This document shows, in pieces, positions 1-6,669 of a stretch of DNA of 11,262 bases (position 1 is the first letter of the stretch; every line of letters starts with the position of its first letter). Made by a program: the position numbers and the translations under genes. The notes below the pieces were generated by a model. The model did no database searches. It was not told the DNA's origin and worked only from the letters and a program-made list of their open reading frames with translations. The stretch is from Bacteroidota bacterium (GTDB lineage: Bacteria > Bacteroidota > Ignavibacteria > Ignavibacteriales > Ignavibacteriaceae), in contig JAEYUD010000234.1 of NCBI GenBank assembly GCA_023433685.1, positions 1-11,262 of the forward strand, given 5' to 3'.

Positions 1-734
1 CCTTCAGGGTAACGTACCTTGTAAAGAAAAAGACCATTGGCAGGGGCTGACATCGCCGCGGCTTTTCTGTCGCGGGCTTCCAATATTTTGATCATCTCTT
101 GCGTGCTTCCACCTTCCTGGTGAATGAGTATCGCGGTGCCTGTGATCGCGCGGACCATCCCATGGAGGAATCTGTCAGCCTCTATGTAGAGAACAATCAG
201 ATCCTTTGTTCTATTCCATTTCAGGGCTTTAATGTCGCATCCGTAATTGTCGCGGTCTTTTGCAAGTTTCGTGAATGAAGCGAAATCGTGTTTACCCATC
301 AATGGAGTGGTTATGTCATTCAGTCTGGTGATGTCAAGATCATAATGGTAGTCCCAGACGTGCTGATAATTAAAAGGTGTTGGTTTTTTTGAAATGAAGT
401 AGAGGTATGATCTCGAGATGGCATCAAACCGGGAGTTAAAATCTTCAGGGACCTCTGTAATATCCCTGATCCTGATTGAAAAGGGGAGAAGGGAGTTCAA
501 TGAATGGAGGAACCTGTAAGGCTCTATTTCAGCTTCAGTTTTGAAGTTCGCCACCTGCCCGAGGGCGTGAACACCACTGTCGGTTCTTCCCGCGCCGGTA
601 AGATTAACATTGTGTTTCAGAAGTGTGTCAAGTGCCCGGGTTATTTCGCCCTGAACGGTTTTCCCTTTCGCCTGGATCTGCCAACCGAAAAATGGGGCGC
701 CGTCATACTGGATAGTTATCTTGTAGTTCTTCAT
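1..734 (-). CDS. truA: tRNA pseudouridine synthase A (3' end cut by window edge)
   Basis: TruA isomerises uridine to pseudouridine at positions 38-40 of the tRNA anticodon arm, in the cytoplasm. The reading frame starts at an ATG at 734 and stays open to base 1, giving 244 residues. Family lengths are about 245-270, so only the last few residues are missing. Landmarks visible in the translation are KITIQYDGAPFFGWQ at the N-terminus, the catalytic loop GAGRTDSGVHALGQV with the nucleophilic Asp at residue 52, the SRSYLYFI motif near 107-114, FLHGMVRAITGT near 189-200, and the C-terminal APANGLFLYKVRYP. The start lies only 32 nt beyond the T-tract of the terminator of the upstream barrel gene, so truA probably has its own promoter or depends on read-through. 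No strong Shine-Dalgarno is visible. Identification is firm; the missing C-terminus cannot be assessed. Confidence 0.96.
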   Translation of the reverse strand, partial: MKNYKITIQYDGAPFFGWQIQAKGKTVQGEITRALDTLLKHNVNLTGAGRTDSGVHALGQVANFKTEAEIEPYRFLHSLNSLLPFSIRIRDITEVPEDFNSRFDAISRSYLYFISKKPTPFNYQHVWDYHYDLDITRLNDITTPLMGKHDFASFTKLAKDRDNYGCDIKALKWNRTKDLIVLYIEADRFLHGMVRAITGTAILIHQEGGSTQEMIKILEARDRKAAAMSAPANGLFLYKVRYPE

Positions 735-766
735 TGAAACGGGAAAAATTGAAGCGAAATATACAT

Positions 767-800
767 AAAAAAAGGGCCACCTTTTCAGGCAGCCCTTTTT
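767..800 (-). terminator. Intrinsic terminator of the outer-membrane barrel gene
   Basis: Read on the minus strand, the arms AAAAAGGGCTGCC and GGTGGCCCTTTTT pair over 13 bp, including two G-U wobbles, around a TGAAAA loop. The stem runs into a T7 tract. It begins 18 nt after the stop codon of the barrel gene (819) and ends 32 nt before the truA start. The + strand version also ends in T5, so some bidirectional activity is possible, but no + strand gene feeds it. Confidence 0.9.
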
Positions 801-818
801 GAAATTTTCCGGGTTTTC

Positions 819-2063
819 TTAGAAAGCGTAGCTTGCTGAGATGTGTCCGAATGTATTAACAGCACCGGTTCCGATGTTTCTGAGACCCTGTCTCAAAACT
901 TCGTCATTAACGGTAGCATCGAGGTTGAAGTTTCCAAATTTGAAGCCGAGACCGAGGGTAACACCCTGGCGGCCAAAGTTGGTCTGTACAACTTCGTTCT
1001 TTGTTGTAGCTGTAGCAGCAAATTCCTGTTTGTCTTTGATGGTTGAAGCAACATAACCAAGTCTTGCTTTCATCCAATCAGTAACTTTGAACTCGGCACC
1101 GAGGTTCCAAACCGGGAACCATAAGTGGTTTCTGGTGAGTTCAGGTGAAGTGCTGGTTGATTTTGCAGTCCATGATTCAGTAGCGAAGCTAACACCACCG
1201 GCGAGGAAAAGGTCGCCTGAAGTATAGTTAAGGCCTGCACCAAGACCGAGCAGTGAATATGAATCCATATCAGTGCTTGTACCGGCTACGTCAACAGTAC
1301 CGCTAACGGTTGTGAATGAAGCAACAGGAACAAAAGAGAAGCCTTTACCGATGTTGTGGAAGTATCTTGCGCCAATATTGATGGTTGAAGCGGATACTTT
1401 ATTGGTCTTTGCAGCTTCATTTTTAGCACCGTGTGAAATGAAACCGAAGTTCAGATCAAGACCGTTGTCTTTGCTGAAGTGCTGGATGAGACCGAGGTTA
1501 AGACCAAGCTGTGAAGCTGATGATTTGTCAGCAGTTCCTGAAGCAGGTGTAAGGTCATTCTGGGTGGAAGCATAAGAAACACCGAGACCGAGAACAGTGG
1601 CATCTGAAAGTGCATAAGCACCGAGAAGCTGGAAGTTGTTATCGAGAGCAACGGCAGGTCTGGTTGTTCCTGGGAGACCATTGAGGATGGTAACAAGGTT
1701 ATTTGTTCCGCCTACGCTGGAGATTCCCATTCCTTTGTAGTCATTTCTTGAAAGTATAGCACCAAGGGTGAGTTTATTGTCGAGCTGGAAGTTGAAACCT
1801 GCAAACTGTCCGTCGCCATCATTAACGGCTGCAGCAGAAGCACCAATATCACCCCAGAGGAAGTTGCCATAGTACCTGGCAAAAGCCGGATTGAGGGTCA
1901 TATTTAAAGGATCCACGAAGAATGGATTAGAGCCACCTTCACCGCCCATTGACTGAACTCTGGCGTAACCGCCACTTTTTTCCTTCGGAACGAGTCCTGA
2001 CTGAGCGTTAACTGCAGTTGCCATGAATGCAACGACAAGAACTAATGCAAACAACTTTTTCAT
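819..2063 (-). CDS. Outer-membrane beta-barrel protein, FadL/PorV-like, specific role unknown
   Basis: This 414-residue protein has a clear Sec signal peptide, MKKLFALVLVVAFMATAVNA, with likely cleavage before Gln21. The mature part has many alternating, Gly- and aromatic-rich strands and ends in ISASYAF. A terminal Phe is the usual signal for the outer-membrane barrel assembly machinery. A Gly-rich start followed by a PLNMTLNPAFARYYG segment (about residues 52-65) recalls FadL/PorV-type barrels, where an NPA motif lies near the N-terminus, but I cannot assign the family with certainty. The frame opens upstream at 2162. I chose the ATG at 2063 because it follows AGGAG with 8-nt spacing and starts the signal peptide directly. 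The gene is monocistronic by appearance, with a strong terminator at 767-800. A substrate cannot be named; a solute channel or an accessory role near T9SS are both possible. Confidence 0.82.
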   Translation of the reverse strand: MKKLFALVLVVAFMATAVNAQSGLVPKEKSGGYARVQSMGGEGGSNPFFVDPLNMTLNPAFARYYGNFLWGDIGASAAAVNDGDGQFAGFNFQLDNKLTLGAILSRNDYKGMGISSVGGTNNLVTILNGLPGTTRPAVALDNNFQLLGAYALSDATVLGLGVSYASTQNDLTPASGTADKSSASQLGLNLGLIQHFSKDNGLDLNFGFISHGAKNEAAKTNKVSASTINIGARYFHNIGKGFSFVPVASFTTVSGTVDVAGTSTDMDSYSLLGLGAGLNYTSGDLFLAGGVSFATESWTAKSTSTSPELTRNHLWFPVWNLGAEFKVTDWMKARLGYVASTIKDKQEFAATATTKNEVVQTNFGRQGVTLGLGFKFGNFNLDATVNDEVLRQGLRNIGTGAVNTFGHISASYAF

Positions 2064-2071
2064 TATAGTAA

Positions 2072-2076
2072 CTCCT
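2072..2076 (-). promoter_or_regulatory. Shine-Dalgarno site deciding the barrel gene start
   Basis: AGGAG on the minus strand lies 8 nt before the ATG at 2063. It supports this ATG over the in-frame ATG 99 nt upstream, whose 33 extra residues lack signal-peptide character. Confidence 0.8.
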
Positions 2077-2135
2077 GATTGTGGAATGTTTAGTGGATAA
2101 AAAAATCCAATATGCATATATACAAATGGTAAAAA

Positions 2136-2188
2136 GGAACAAATGGTTCCAAATATTACCAAATTGTAAAATTTTGCGTTCCAAATAT
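2136..2188. repeat. Direct and inverted repeats in the barrel gene leader
   Basis: The 11-mer GTTCCAAATAT (+ strand) occurs at 2146-2156 and again at 2178-2188, 32 bp apart or about three helical turns. The first copy also forms the right arm of the inverted repeat GGAAC-AAATG-GTTCC (2136-2150). The second copy overlaps the candidate -7 element. The layout suits a regulator binding two sites on one DNA face, but no regulator can be named from sequence. Confidence 0.5.
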
Positions 2189-2189
2189 A
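2182..2189 (-). promoter_or_regulatory. Possible Bacteroidota-type -7 element for the barrel gene
   Basis: TATATTTG on the minus strand matches the Bacteroidota primary-sigma -7 consensus TAnnTTTG exactly. Upstream, at roughly the -33 distance, there is only a T-rich tract and no clear TTTG. Use of this site would give a 5' leader of about 110 nt. The surrounding stretch is AT-rich with several TTTG words, so a chance match is possible. Confidence 0.35.
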
Positions 2190-2239
2190 ATACTGAATAC
2201 TAAAAAAAATAGTGTTTTAACGGATGAATGGTTCTTTTT

Positions 2240-2267
2240 AGGTATTAGGTATCAGGTATTAGGTATT
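2240..2267 (+). repeat. Four tandem AGGTATT heptamers (left arm)
   Basis: Four heptamers follow one another exactly: AGGTATT, AGGTATC, AGGTATT, AGGTATT. Only one base departs from the unit. The last two plus one more base (2254-2268) form a perfect 15-bp inverted repeat with 2382-2396 on the far side of the terminator. Confidence 0.92.
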
Positions 2268-2292
2268 ATGTGGTGGAAATGGGCTGCCGGGT

Positions 2293-2324
2293 AAAAAAAA
2301 GGCTGCCACGATTGCGACAGCCTT
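2293..2324 (-). terminator. Intrinsic terminator of the giant surface-protein gene
   Basis: On the minus strand AAGGCTGTCGC pairs with GTGGCAGCCTT over 11 bp, including two G-U wobbles, around an AATC tetraloop and is followed by a T8 tract. It lies about 70 nt past the stop codon at 2395, and the heptamer right arm and GC palindrome sit between the two. Confidence 0.9.
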
Positions 2325-2357
2325 AAAGTTTGGTCTAGATGCTCAGGTAAAGGAAAT

Positions 2358-2396
2358 AACACCTAATCCGCCGCGGCGGACTAATACCTAATACCT
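2358..2396 (-). repeat. Inverted AGGTATT heptamers (right arm)
   Basis: Read on the + strand this is AACACCT (2358-2364, one mismatch), then the GC palindrome, then two perfect AATACCT units (2383-2389 and 2390-2396). These are the reverse complement of the left-arm heptamers. The last unit overlaps the TAG stop codon of the surface-protein gene at 2395-2397. Confidence 0.85.
2367..2380. repeat. 14-bp perfect GC palindrome
   Basis: TCCGCCGCGGCGGA is self-complementary over all 14 bases and is all G/C except the two ends. It lies inside AT-rich sequence, directly beside the inverted heptamers, and looks unlike the surrounding leader DNA. Confidence 0.85.
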
Positions 2397-5300
2397 ACTT
2401 AGTTAATACCATCTTCTTCACCTCAGAGAATTTACCGGCAGTTACTCTGTAGAAGTAAACACCGCTGGCGAAATTCTTGCCGTCGAATGAGAATTTATGG
2501 TAGCCGGCTGTGAGCGGACCGTCGTTCAGAACTTTTATTTCCTGACCGAGAATGTTGTAAACTGCGAGTTTAACATTCTGGGCAGAGGGGAGAGCGAACT
2601 CGATAACCGTTGCCGGGTTGAACGGGTTCGGGTAGTTCTGATAGAGTTTGAACTCATTAGGAACGGTCGTGTTCTCTTTAACTGAGAGGGTTATATCAGT
2701 TTTATAGAATTCACCCGCATCGGTTCCGGCTATAACCTGGTGAGTGGAAGCATTAACCGATATGGATGAAATATTCGTTCCAACCAGACCGAAGCTGCTC
2801 CAATAATCAGGGAACCTGTCAGAGATAAATCTAGGCAATACATAAACACCGGCACCCCATGCAGAGGCGAAGATATTGTCCCCGTTATCATGGCCTATCG
2901 CGTAGATATGCGAAGCGGTAAGCCCCTGGCTTAATCTGGCCCAGGTAGCACCACCATCGGTGCTTCTGATAACTCCGTCACCATAAGTACCCGCGTAAAC
3001 ATTACCGGAATTATCAACAGTAAGTGACCAGATAAACCTGCTTACAGGGTTCGAGTTCAAGTGGAACCAGCCTCCGCTGTTAACAGTGAGTTTATGCACG
3101 CCACCACCCATTGTGCCGACATAAATGTCACCGTTGCTGTTCTTCGCGAAGGCGTGAACCGAGAGATCGGTGAGACCGGTGTTGAACTCCGTCCAGCTTG
3201 CTCCCTGATCGTTGGTGTAGTAAACACCTCTGCCCCAGACACCGGCGAAGATACGGCCGTTGTCCCCGAAAATGAGTGCTCTTACATCACCGTCACTAAG
3301 TCCGGCGAGGAACCATGAATTACCATTATCAGTTGAAGCGTAGATGCCTCTTTCCGTTCCGGCATATATCTTCCCACCGGGGGCGGTGATCAGTGACCAG
3401 ATATAGACTGAAAGCATGTTGCTGTTTATCAATTCCCATTCAACTCCACCGTTGGTAGAGCGGTAGATTCCGCCGCCGAATGTTCCGGCGAGGAGGTCAC
3501 CGTTCTGATCAGTGATGATCGAGAGGATGATCTGATTGAAACCAACGCTGGATATCTGCTGCCAGTTGTATGTGGAACCTGATGTATTGTTGATCTGCTT
3601 GTTGATCACAACAGAAACAGAAGCTATATCATCTTCACCGATCAGGTGGTTACCGGGTCTGGAATCAGGATCATTCTGAACAACTCCCACCACTTCGGCA
3701 ACATTTACAATAGTACTGTCAACAGGGATATTTCCTCTGAAGAGGACGTTGTTGTACTGACCGGTTCCAAAGGCGTTCTTCGCGATCAGCTGACCGTTCT
3801 GAACACCGGAGATGAAGTTCACACTTGTTCTTGGAGCAAGGATCGATCCCCTTACATCTATATTTGATATGGTGATCGAGTCCGCCTCCACAAAGTTGTA
3901 AAGAACGTTTGTGTAGGGGGTTCCGTAAACGTTCAAGCCGCCGTTCCAGAAGGCATTGTTACCATAGATGTTAACGAGAACGGAAGCACCGTTAGGCACG
4001 CTGATCTCGAGATCGTTTGCCATCGTAAGGGTATCGCACCAGATCTTGAAGACGTTCAGTGTGGGGTCTGATCCGATGAGCGAAAGTTTGCCGAACTGCA
4101 TGCCTGAAGCACCGTTAACGCCATACTGTGCCAACTGACTGTTAAGTCCGAGGAGGTAGGAAGCAGCCGCGCTGAAATTGATAACGGAATCTTTTCTTAG
4201 TGTACCTTCTTCAATCGAGGCGACGAAGGGGGTTAACTGAGCGTAATTTCCGTAGACAACGTTTCCGTTGAAGACACGTCCTGACTCGAAGTAGAGGTTG
4301 TGTCCGACAACAAGTACATCTTCGGTACCGTTGGAATTGGGAAGTTTATCACCGACGCTATAGTTCGAAATACTGCAATCGTTGCCAACAGCCACTTTCC
4401 CTTCAGTATCTGAAGAAGGTGCTGTGTAGTTGTTAAGCACAAAAAGGTTGAAATCTTTTGCCGGACCAAGATCGAATGAAACGGTGTTCATAAGAGCGAC
4501 ATCAACCCTGGCAGTGATAACCAAAGTGGCGCTTGCGTTCGCAGCGAGTACCGGCACTGTCCAGAGATCAGTGTTGGTATCAAAAGTTCCGACGGATGGT
4601 GCTGAACTTACGTAAACCATCCCGGCAGGCAGCACATCGCTTATCCGGATATGCTCAGCCGCGCCCGGACCTGCGTTATTAAGTACTATAGTGTACTGAA
4701 TGCTCTCACCATTCTGAGGTTTCGGATTTGAGACTGTTTTTATCAGGCTCAGGTCCGCAGTTGGCTCGCTTGGCGGAGGGCAAACATCACGGTTCCAGAA
4801 AAGTTTTCTGGTAACAGGGTTTCCTACCACGTTTCCGTCGCAGTCAAGTATTGTCATTGTGTACTGAATTTGTACATCTGTGCTGGCAGGCGATATACCG
4901 GGCCACCATGCCTGCATTGAAAAGGTGGTATCACCATAAATATACTTTGTGGTTATGTGATCACCAGTACAGGGGTCGAATCCCGGAGGGCAGTTTGAAA
5001 CATTATTTGGCTTTAATACTTTCCAGTTCAAACGGAGTTGAGCCCTGGTGCCATGAGGCAATAAATTAACATTTCCTCCGATCGTGATCCATTTTGCATC
5101 ATAGACGCAGATCGATGAATCCGGACCAAGAGTTCCTGTGAAATCAGTGGCACAAGTAACCGGAACGTAAGCACCGGCATCCCAGGTCATGTCATTTTCA
5201 CCCGGTGAGAGGTTTACGCAGATTGTTCGTCCCGTGTTGGGGTCGACATCCGAATCTTTTCCATCGTCTAATCCCTGATTGTAGGGCGAGAAAACATAAT

Positions 5301-6669
5301 TCACAGGGGGTACGAACTCGATCACATAGTCACCCGGGGTGAGGTTTGTGAATGAGTAGAAACCGTTTGAATTGGTGGTAGTGGTTGATATCTGTGTCAG
5401 GTTGCAGTTAAGAAGTTTAACCGTGGCACCTGCAATTCCTGATTCGTTCTGATCCTGGAGACCGTTCGCGTTCAGGTCGTTCCAGAAATAGTTACCGATC
5501 GATGCCTTCATCGTAAGAGGATCATAGATACCGGCATCAACTTTGTAATTGATCTTGTTTCCACCATCATCAATATCAACGCATGCAGTTTTACCGGTGG
5601 TTCTGTCTGGATCAGAATCAACTCCGTCATCCGAACCGGCATCCTTCAATGTAAAAACATAGCCGGAAGGGAGCGCGAACTCGACATAATATGAACCCGG
5701 TGAGAGGTTCTTGAAGTAGTAGTTCCCTTGCGCGTCTGTTGTTGTCGTGTTAACCAGTGTATTGTCGCAGGTGTACAGTTTAACTGTCACACCTGAGAAA
5801 CCTGATTCTCCACCATCCTGAATACCGTTAAAGTTTGCGTCAACCCAAACCTTGTCGCCGATCTCACCCTGAGGAAGAGGTTTGTTTTTCAGACCGGCAT
5901 CCCATGACATGTCATTCTCACTTGGTGAAAGGGTTGTGCATCCGGTTTTACCGCTTGAAGTGCCGGCGTCGGAATCCTTGGTGTCATCTTCACCCTGATC
6001 CTGTTCCGTAAAAACATAATTGGAACCTGGCTCAAACTTTACATAGTAGTCTCCGGGTGTCAGGTCAGTAAAGCTGTAGTTTCCGCTCGCGTTTGTAGTG
6101 GTAGTTGCCACAAGGGTGTTGCTGCATGTGTAAAGTTTTACTGTTACACCCTGAACGCCGTTTTCCCCGGAGTCCTGAATTCCGTTACCATTGGCATCGA
6201 ACCAGACTTTATCACCGATAGAAGCCTTGGGGTTGATATTGGTACATGCGGGCCCTGCTATGGTGCTATAAGAAAGGTTCAGACCGGCTTTCACTCCGAC
6301 CTGTACACCAGTTGTATCCCAAAGACCGGGGAGGGTAAGTGTAAAAGTTTTGGTCTGGCTGATCTTTACCGAAACATCCCATTTGAACCCGTAGAAATTC
6401 AGTGTCGGATCGACACCAACCGAGTTGGGATTCGGCGATCCGGAAGGACCCGAGTGATTGTTACACAGGGCAATCACCCAGTGTGAAAGGTCTTTCCCGT
6501 TTCCATCACCACGAACAACATAAGTGAACGTTGTTCTGTTGTTTGTGAAGTCGTAAGTCAGACCGTTGAGTGAGATGAAATAGTCACCCACCTTCGTCTG
6601 TGTCTGGGCATTTGAGGGCACCCAGAACAGGATCATGAGAAACAACGATAACTTGAATAAATGTCTCAT
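2395..6669 (-). CDS. Giant mosaic T9SS-secreted surface protein (SdrD-B repeats, DUF11, choice-of-anchor A, Asp-box propeller)
   Basis: The product (1,424 residues) is exported by Sec and then by the type IX system to the cell surface or medium. Domain order: signal peptide 1-21 (MRHLFKLSLFLMILFWVPSNA); an unrecognised domain about 22-145; three SdrD-B-like repeats at about 149-260, 269-382 and 388-501; an unrecognised Cys-containing segment 502-636; DUF11 from about 637, interrupted by a choice-of-anchor A domain at about 732-980 and resuming to about 1022; an Asp-box propeller 1035-1325; and a type A sorting domain about 1341-1424. The frame opens 14 codons earlier at 6711. I chose 6667-6669 because the signal peptide starts there; neither start has a clear Shine-Dalgarno. 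No catalytic motif was seen, so an adhesive or structural role is inferred, not shown. A terminator lies at 2293-2324. Confidence 0.88.
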   Translation of the reverse strand: MRHLFKLSLFLMILFWVPSNAQTQTKVGDYFISLNGLTYDFTNNRTTFTYVVRGDGNGKDLSHWVIALCNNHSGPSGSPNPNSVGVDPTLNFYGFKWDVSVKISQTKTFTLTLPGLWDTTGVQVGVKAGLNLSYSTIAGPACTNINPKASIGDKVWFDANGNGIQDSGENGVQGVTVKLYTCSNTLVATTTTNASGNYSFTDLTPGDYYVKFEPGSNYVFTEQDQGEDDTKDSDAGTSSGKTGCTTLSPSENDMSWDAGLKNKPLPQGEIGDKVWVDANFNGIQDGGESGFSGVTVKLYTCDNTLVNTTTTDAQGNYYFKNLSPGSYYVEFALPSGYVFTLKDAGSDDGVDSDPDRTTGKTACVDIDDGGNKINYKVDAGIYDPLTMKASIGNYFWNDLNANGLQDQNESGIAGATVKLLNCNLTQISTTTTNSNGFYSFTNLTPGDYVIEFVPPVNYVFSPYNQGLDDGKDSDVDPNTGRTICVNLSPGENDMTWDAGAYVPVTCATDFTGTLGPDSSICVYDAKWITIGGNVNLLPHGTRAQLRLNWKVLKPNNVSNCPPGFDPCTGDHITTKYIYGDTTFSMQAWWPGISPASTDVQIQYTMTILDCDGNVVGNPVTRKLFWNRDVCPPPSEPTADLSLIKTVSNPKPQNGESIQYTIVLNNAGPGAAEHIRISDVLPAGMVYVSSAPSVGTFDTNTDLWTVPVLAANASATLVITARVDVALMNTVSFDLGPAKDFNLFVLNNYTAPSSDTEGKVAVGNDCSISNYSVGDKLPNSNGTEDVLVVGHNLYFESGRVFNGNVVYGNYAQLTPFVASIEEGTLRKDSVINFSAAASYLLGLNSQLAQYGVNGASGMQFGKLSLIGSDPTLNVFKIWCDTLTMANDLEISVPNGASVLVNIYGNNAFWNGGLNVYGTPYTNVLYNFVEADSITISNIDVRGSILAPRTSVNFISGVQNGQLIAKNAFGTGQYNNVLFRGNIPVDSTIVNVAEVVGVVQNDPDSRPGNHLIGEDDIASVSVVINKQINNTSGSTYNWQQISSVGFNQIILSIITDQNGDLLAGTFGGGIYRSTNGGVEWELINSNMLSVYIWSLITAPGGKIYAGTERGIYASTDNGNSWFLAGLSDGDVRALIFGDNGRIFAGVWGRGVYYTNDQGASWTEFNTGLTDLSVHAFAKNSNGDIYVGTMGGGVHKLTVNSGGWFHLNSNPVSRFIWSLTVDNSGNVYAGTYGDGVIRSTDGGATWARLSQGLTASHIYAIGHDNGDNIFASAWGAGVYVLPRFISDRFPDYWSSFGLVGTNISSISVNASTHQVIAGTDAGEFYKTDITLSVKENTTVPNEFKLYQNYPNPFNPATVIEFALPSAQNVKLAVYNILGQEIKVLNDGPLTAGYHKFSFDGKNFASGVYFYRVTAGKFSEVKKMVLTK
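2398..2649 (-). other. T9SS type A C-terminal sorting domain
   Basis: The last 84 residues begin KLYQNYPNPFNPATVIEFAL, continue VKLAVYNILGQEIKVL and GYHKFSFDGKNFASGVYFYR, and end VKKMVLTK. This is the conserved signal that directs proteins through the type IX secretion system. It is normally removed on export, when the protein is anchored or released. The signal is intact, so the gene end appears natural and not truncated by the adjoining repeat. Confidence 0.95.
2695..3567 (-). repeat. Probable seven-bladed Asp-box (BNR-like) beta-propeller
   Basis: Seven repeats of about 42 residues can be laid out. Most have a hydrophobic strand, then a GxIYAGTxGxGV-type strand. Canonical Asp-box turns appear in blades 1, 2, 3 and 5 (STNGGVEW, STDNGNSW, TNDQGASW, STDGGATW). 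Blades 4 and 6 are degenerate, and blade 7 (ISSISVNASTHQVIAGTDAG) is short. Such propellers are common in secreted Bacteroidota proteins and usually mediate binding. The sialidase catalytic residues are not evident. Confidence 0.75.
3730..4476 (-). other. Choice-of-anchor A domain nested in a DUF11 domain
   Basis: The segment opens FDLGPAKDFNLFVLNNY, has SDTEGKVAVGNDCSISNYSVG, and closes with VLYNF, RGSILAPRTSVNF and NGQLIAKNAFGTGQ. These are the marks of the choice-of-anchor A family of secreted proteins. Just before it is the N-terminal part of DUF11 (ADLSLIKTVSNPKPQNGES through ATLVITARVD). Just after it is what reads as the DUF11 end (VNVAEVVGVVQNDPDSRPGN, then EDDIASVSVVI). The family's molecular function is not established. 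Confidence 0.75.
5167..6225 (-). repeat. Three SdrD-B-like repeats with matched cysteine pairs
   Basis: Each unit of about 112-115 residues begins SIGDKVWFDANGNGIQD or a variant (IGDKVWVDANFNGIQD, IGNYFWNDLNANGLQD), the Asp/Asn-rich Ca2+-binding opening of SdrD-B folds. Each continues with VTVKLY-type, TTTT, F-L-PG-YY and DSD segments and ends in DAG. Each repeat has one Cys after the VKLY strand and one near its end (GKTGC, GKTAC, GRTIC), 62 residues apart in all three. SdrD-B domains typically act as rigid stalks on the cell surface. Confidence 0.85.

Larger units (their letters stand above)
2064..2394. other. 331-bp intergenic region between barrel gene and surface-protein gene
   Basis: This stretch holds no gene. 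Going from 2064 upward it contains the barrel gene ribosome-binding site and leader, the GTTCCAAATAT repeats with a candidate promoter, four tandem AGGTATT heptamers, the intrinsic terminator of the surface-protein gene, a 14-bp GC palindrome, and the inverted AATACCT heptamers that run into the surface gene's stop codon. No tRNA or recognisable riboswitch was seen. Confidence 0.85.

Noticed and set aside
504..737. 77-codon + strand open frame at the left end
   Set aside because: It is antisense to the N-terminal half of truA, including the catalytic loop, and is a shadow of that coding sequence.
2064..2162. 33-residue N-terminal extension of the barrel protein
   Set aside because: The extension lacks signal-peptide character, whereas the internal ATG at 2063 has AGGAG at 8-nt spacing and begins a textbook signal peptide.
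2240..2396. CRISPR-like repeat array
   Set aside because: The units are 7 bp, directly adjacent or inverted, without unique spacers. This is a short tandem and inverted repeat, not a CRISPR array.
2695..3567. Sialidase assignment from Asp-box repeats
   Set aside because: Asp-boxes occur in many propellers; the arginine triad and FRIP motif of sialidases were not seen.
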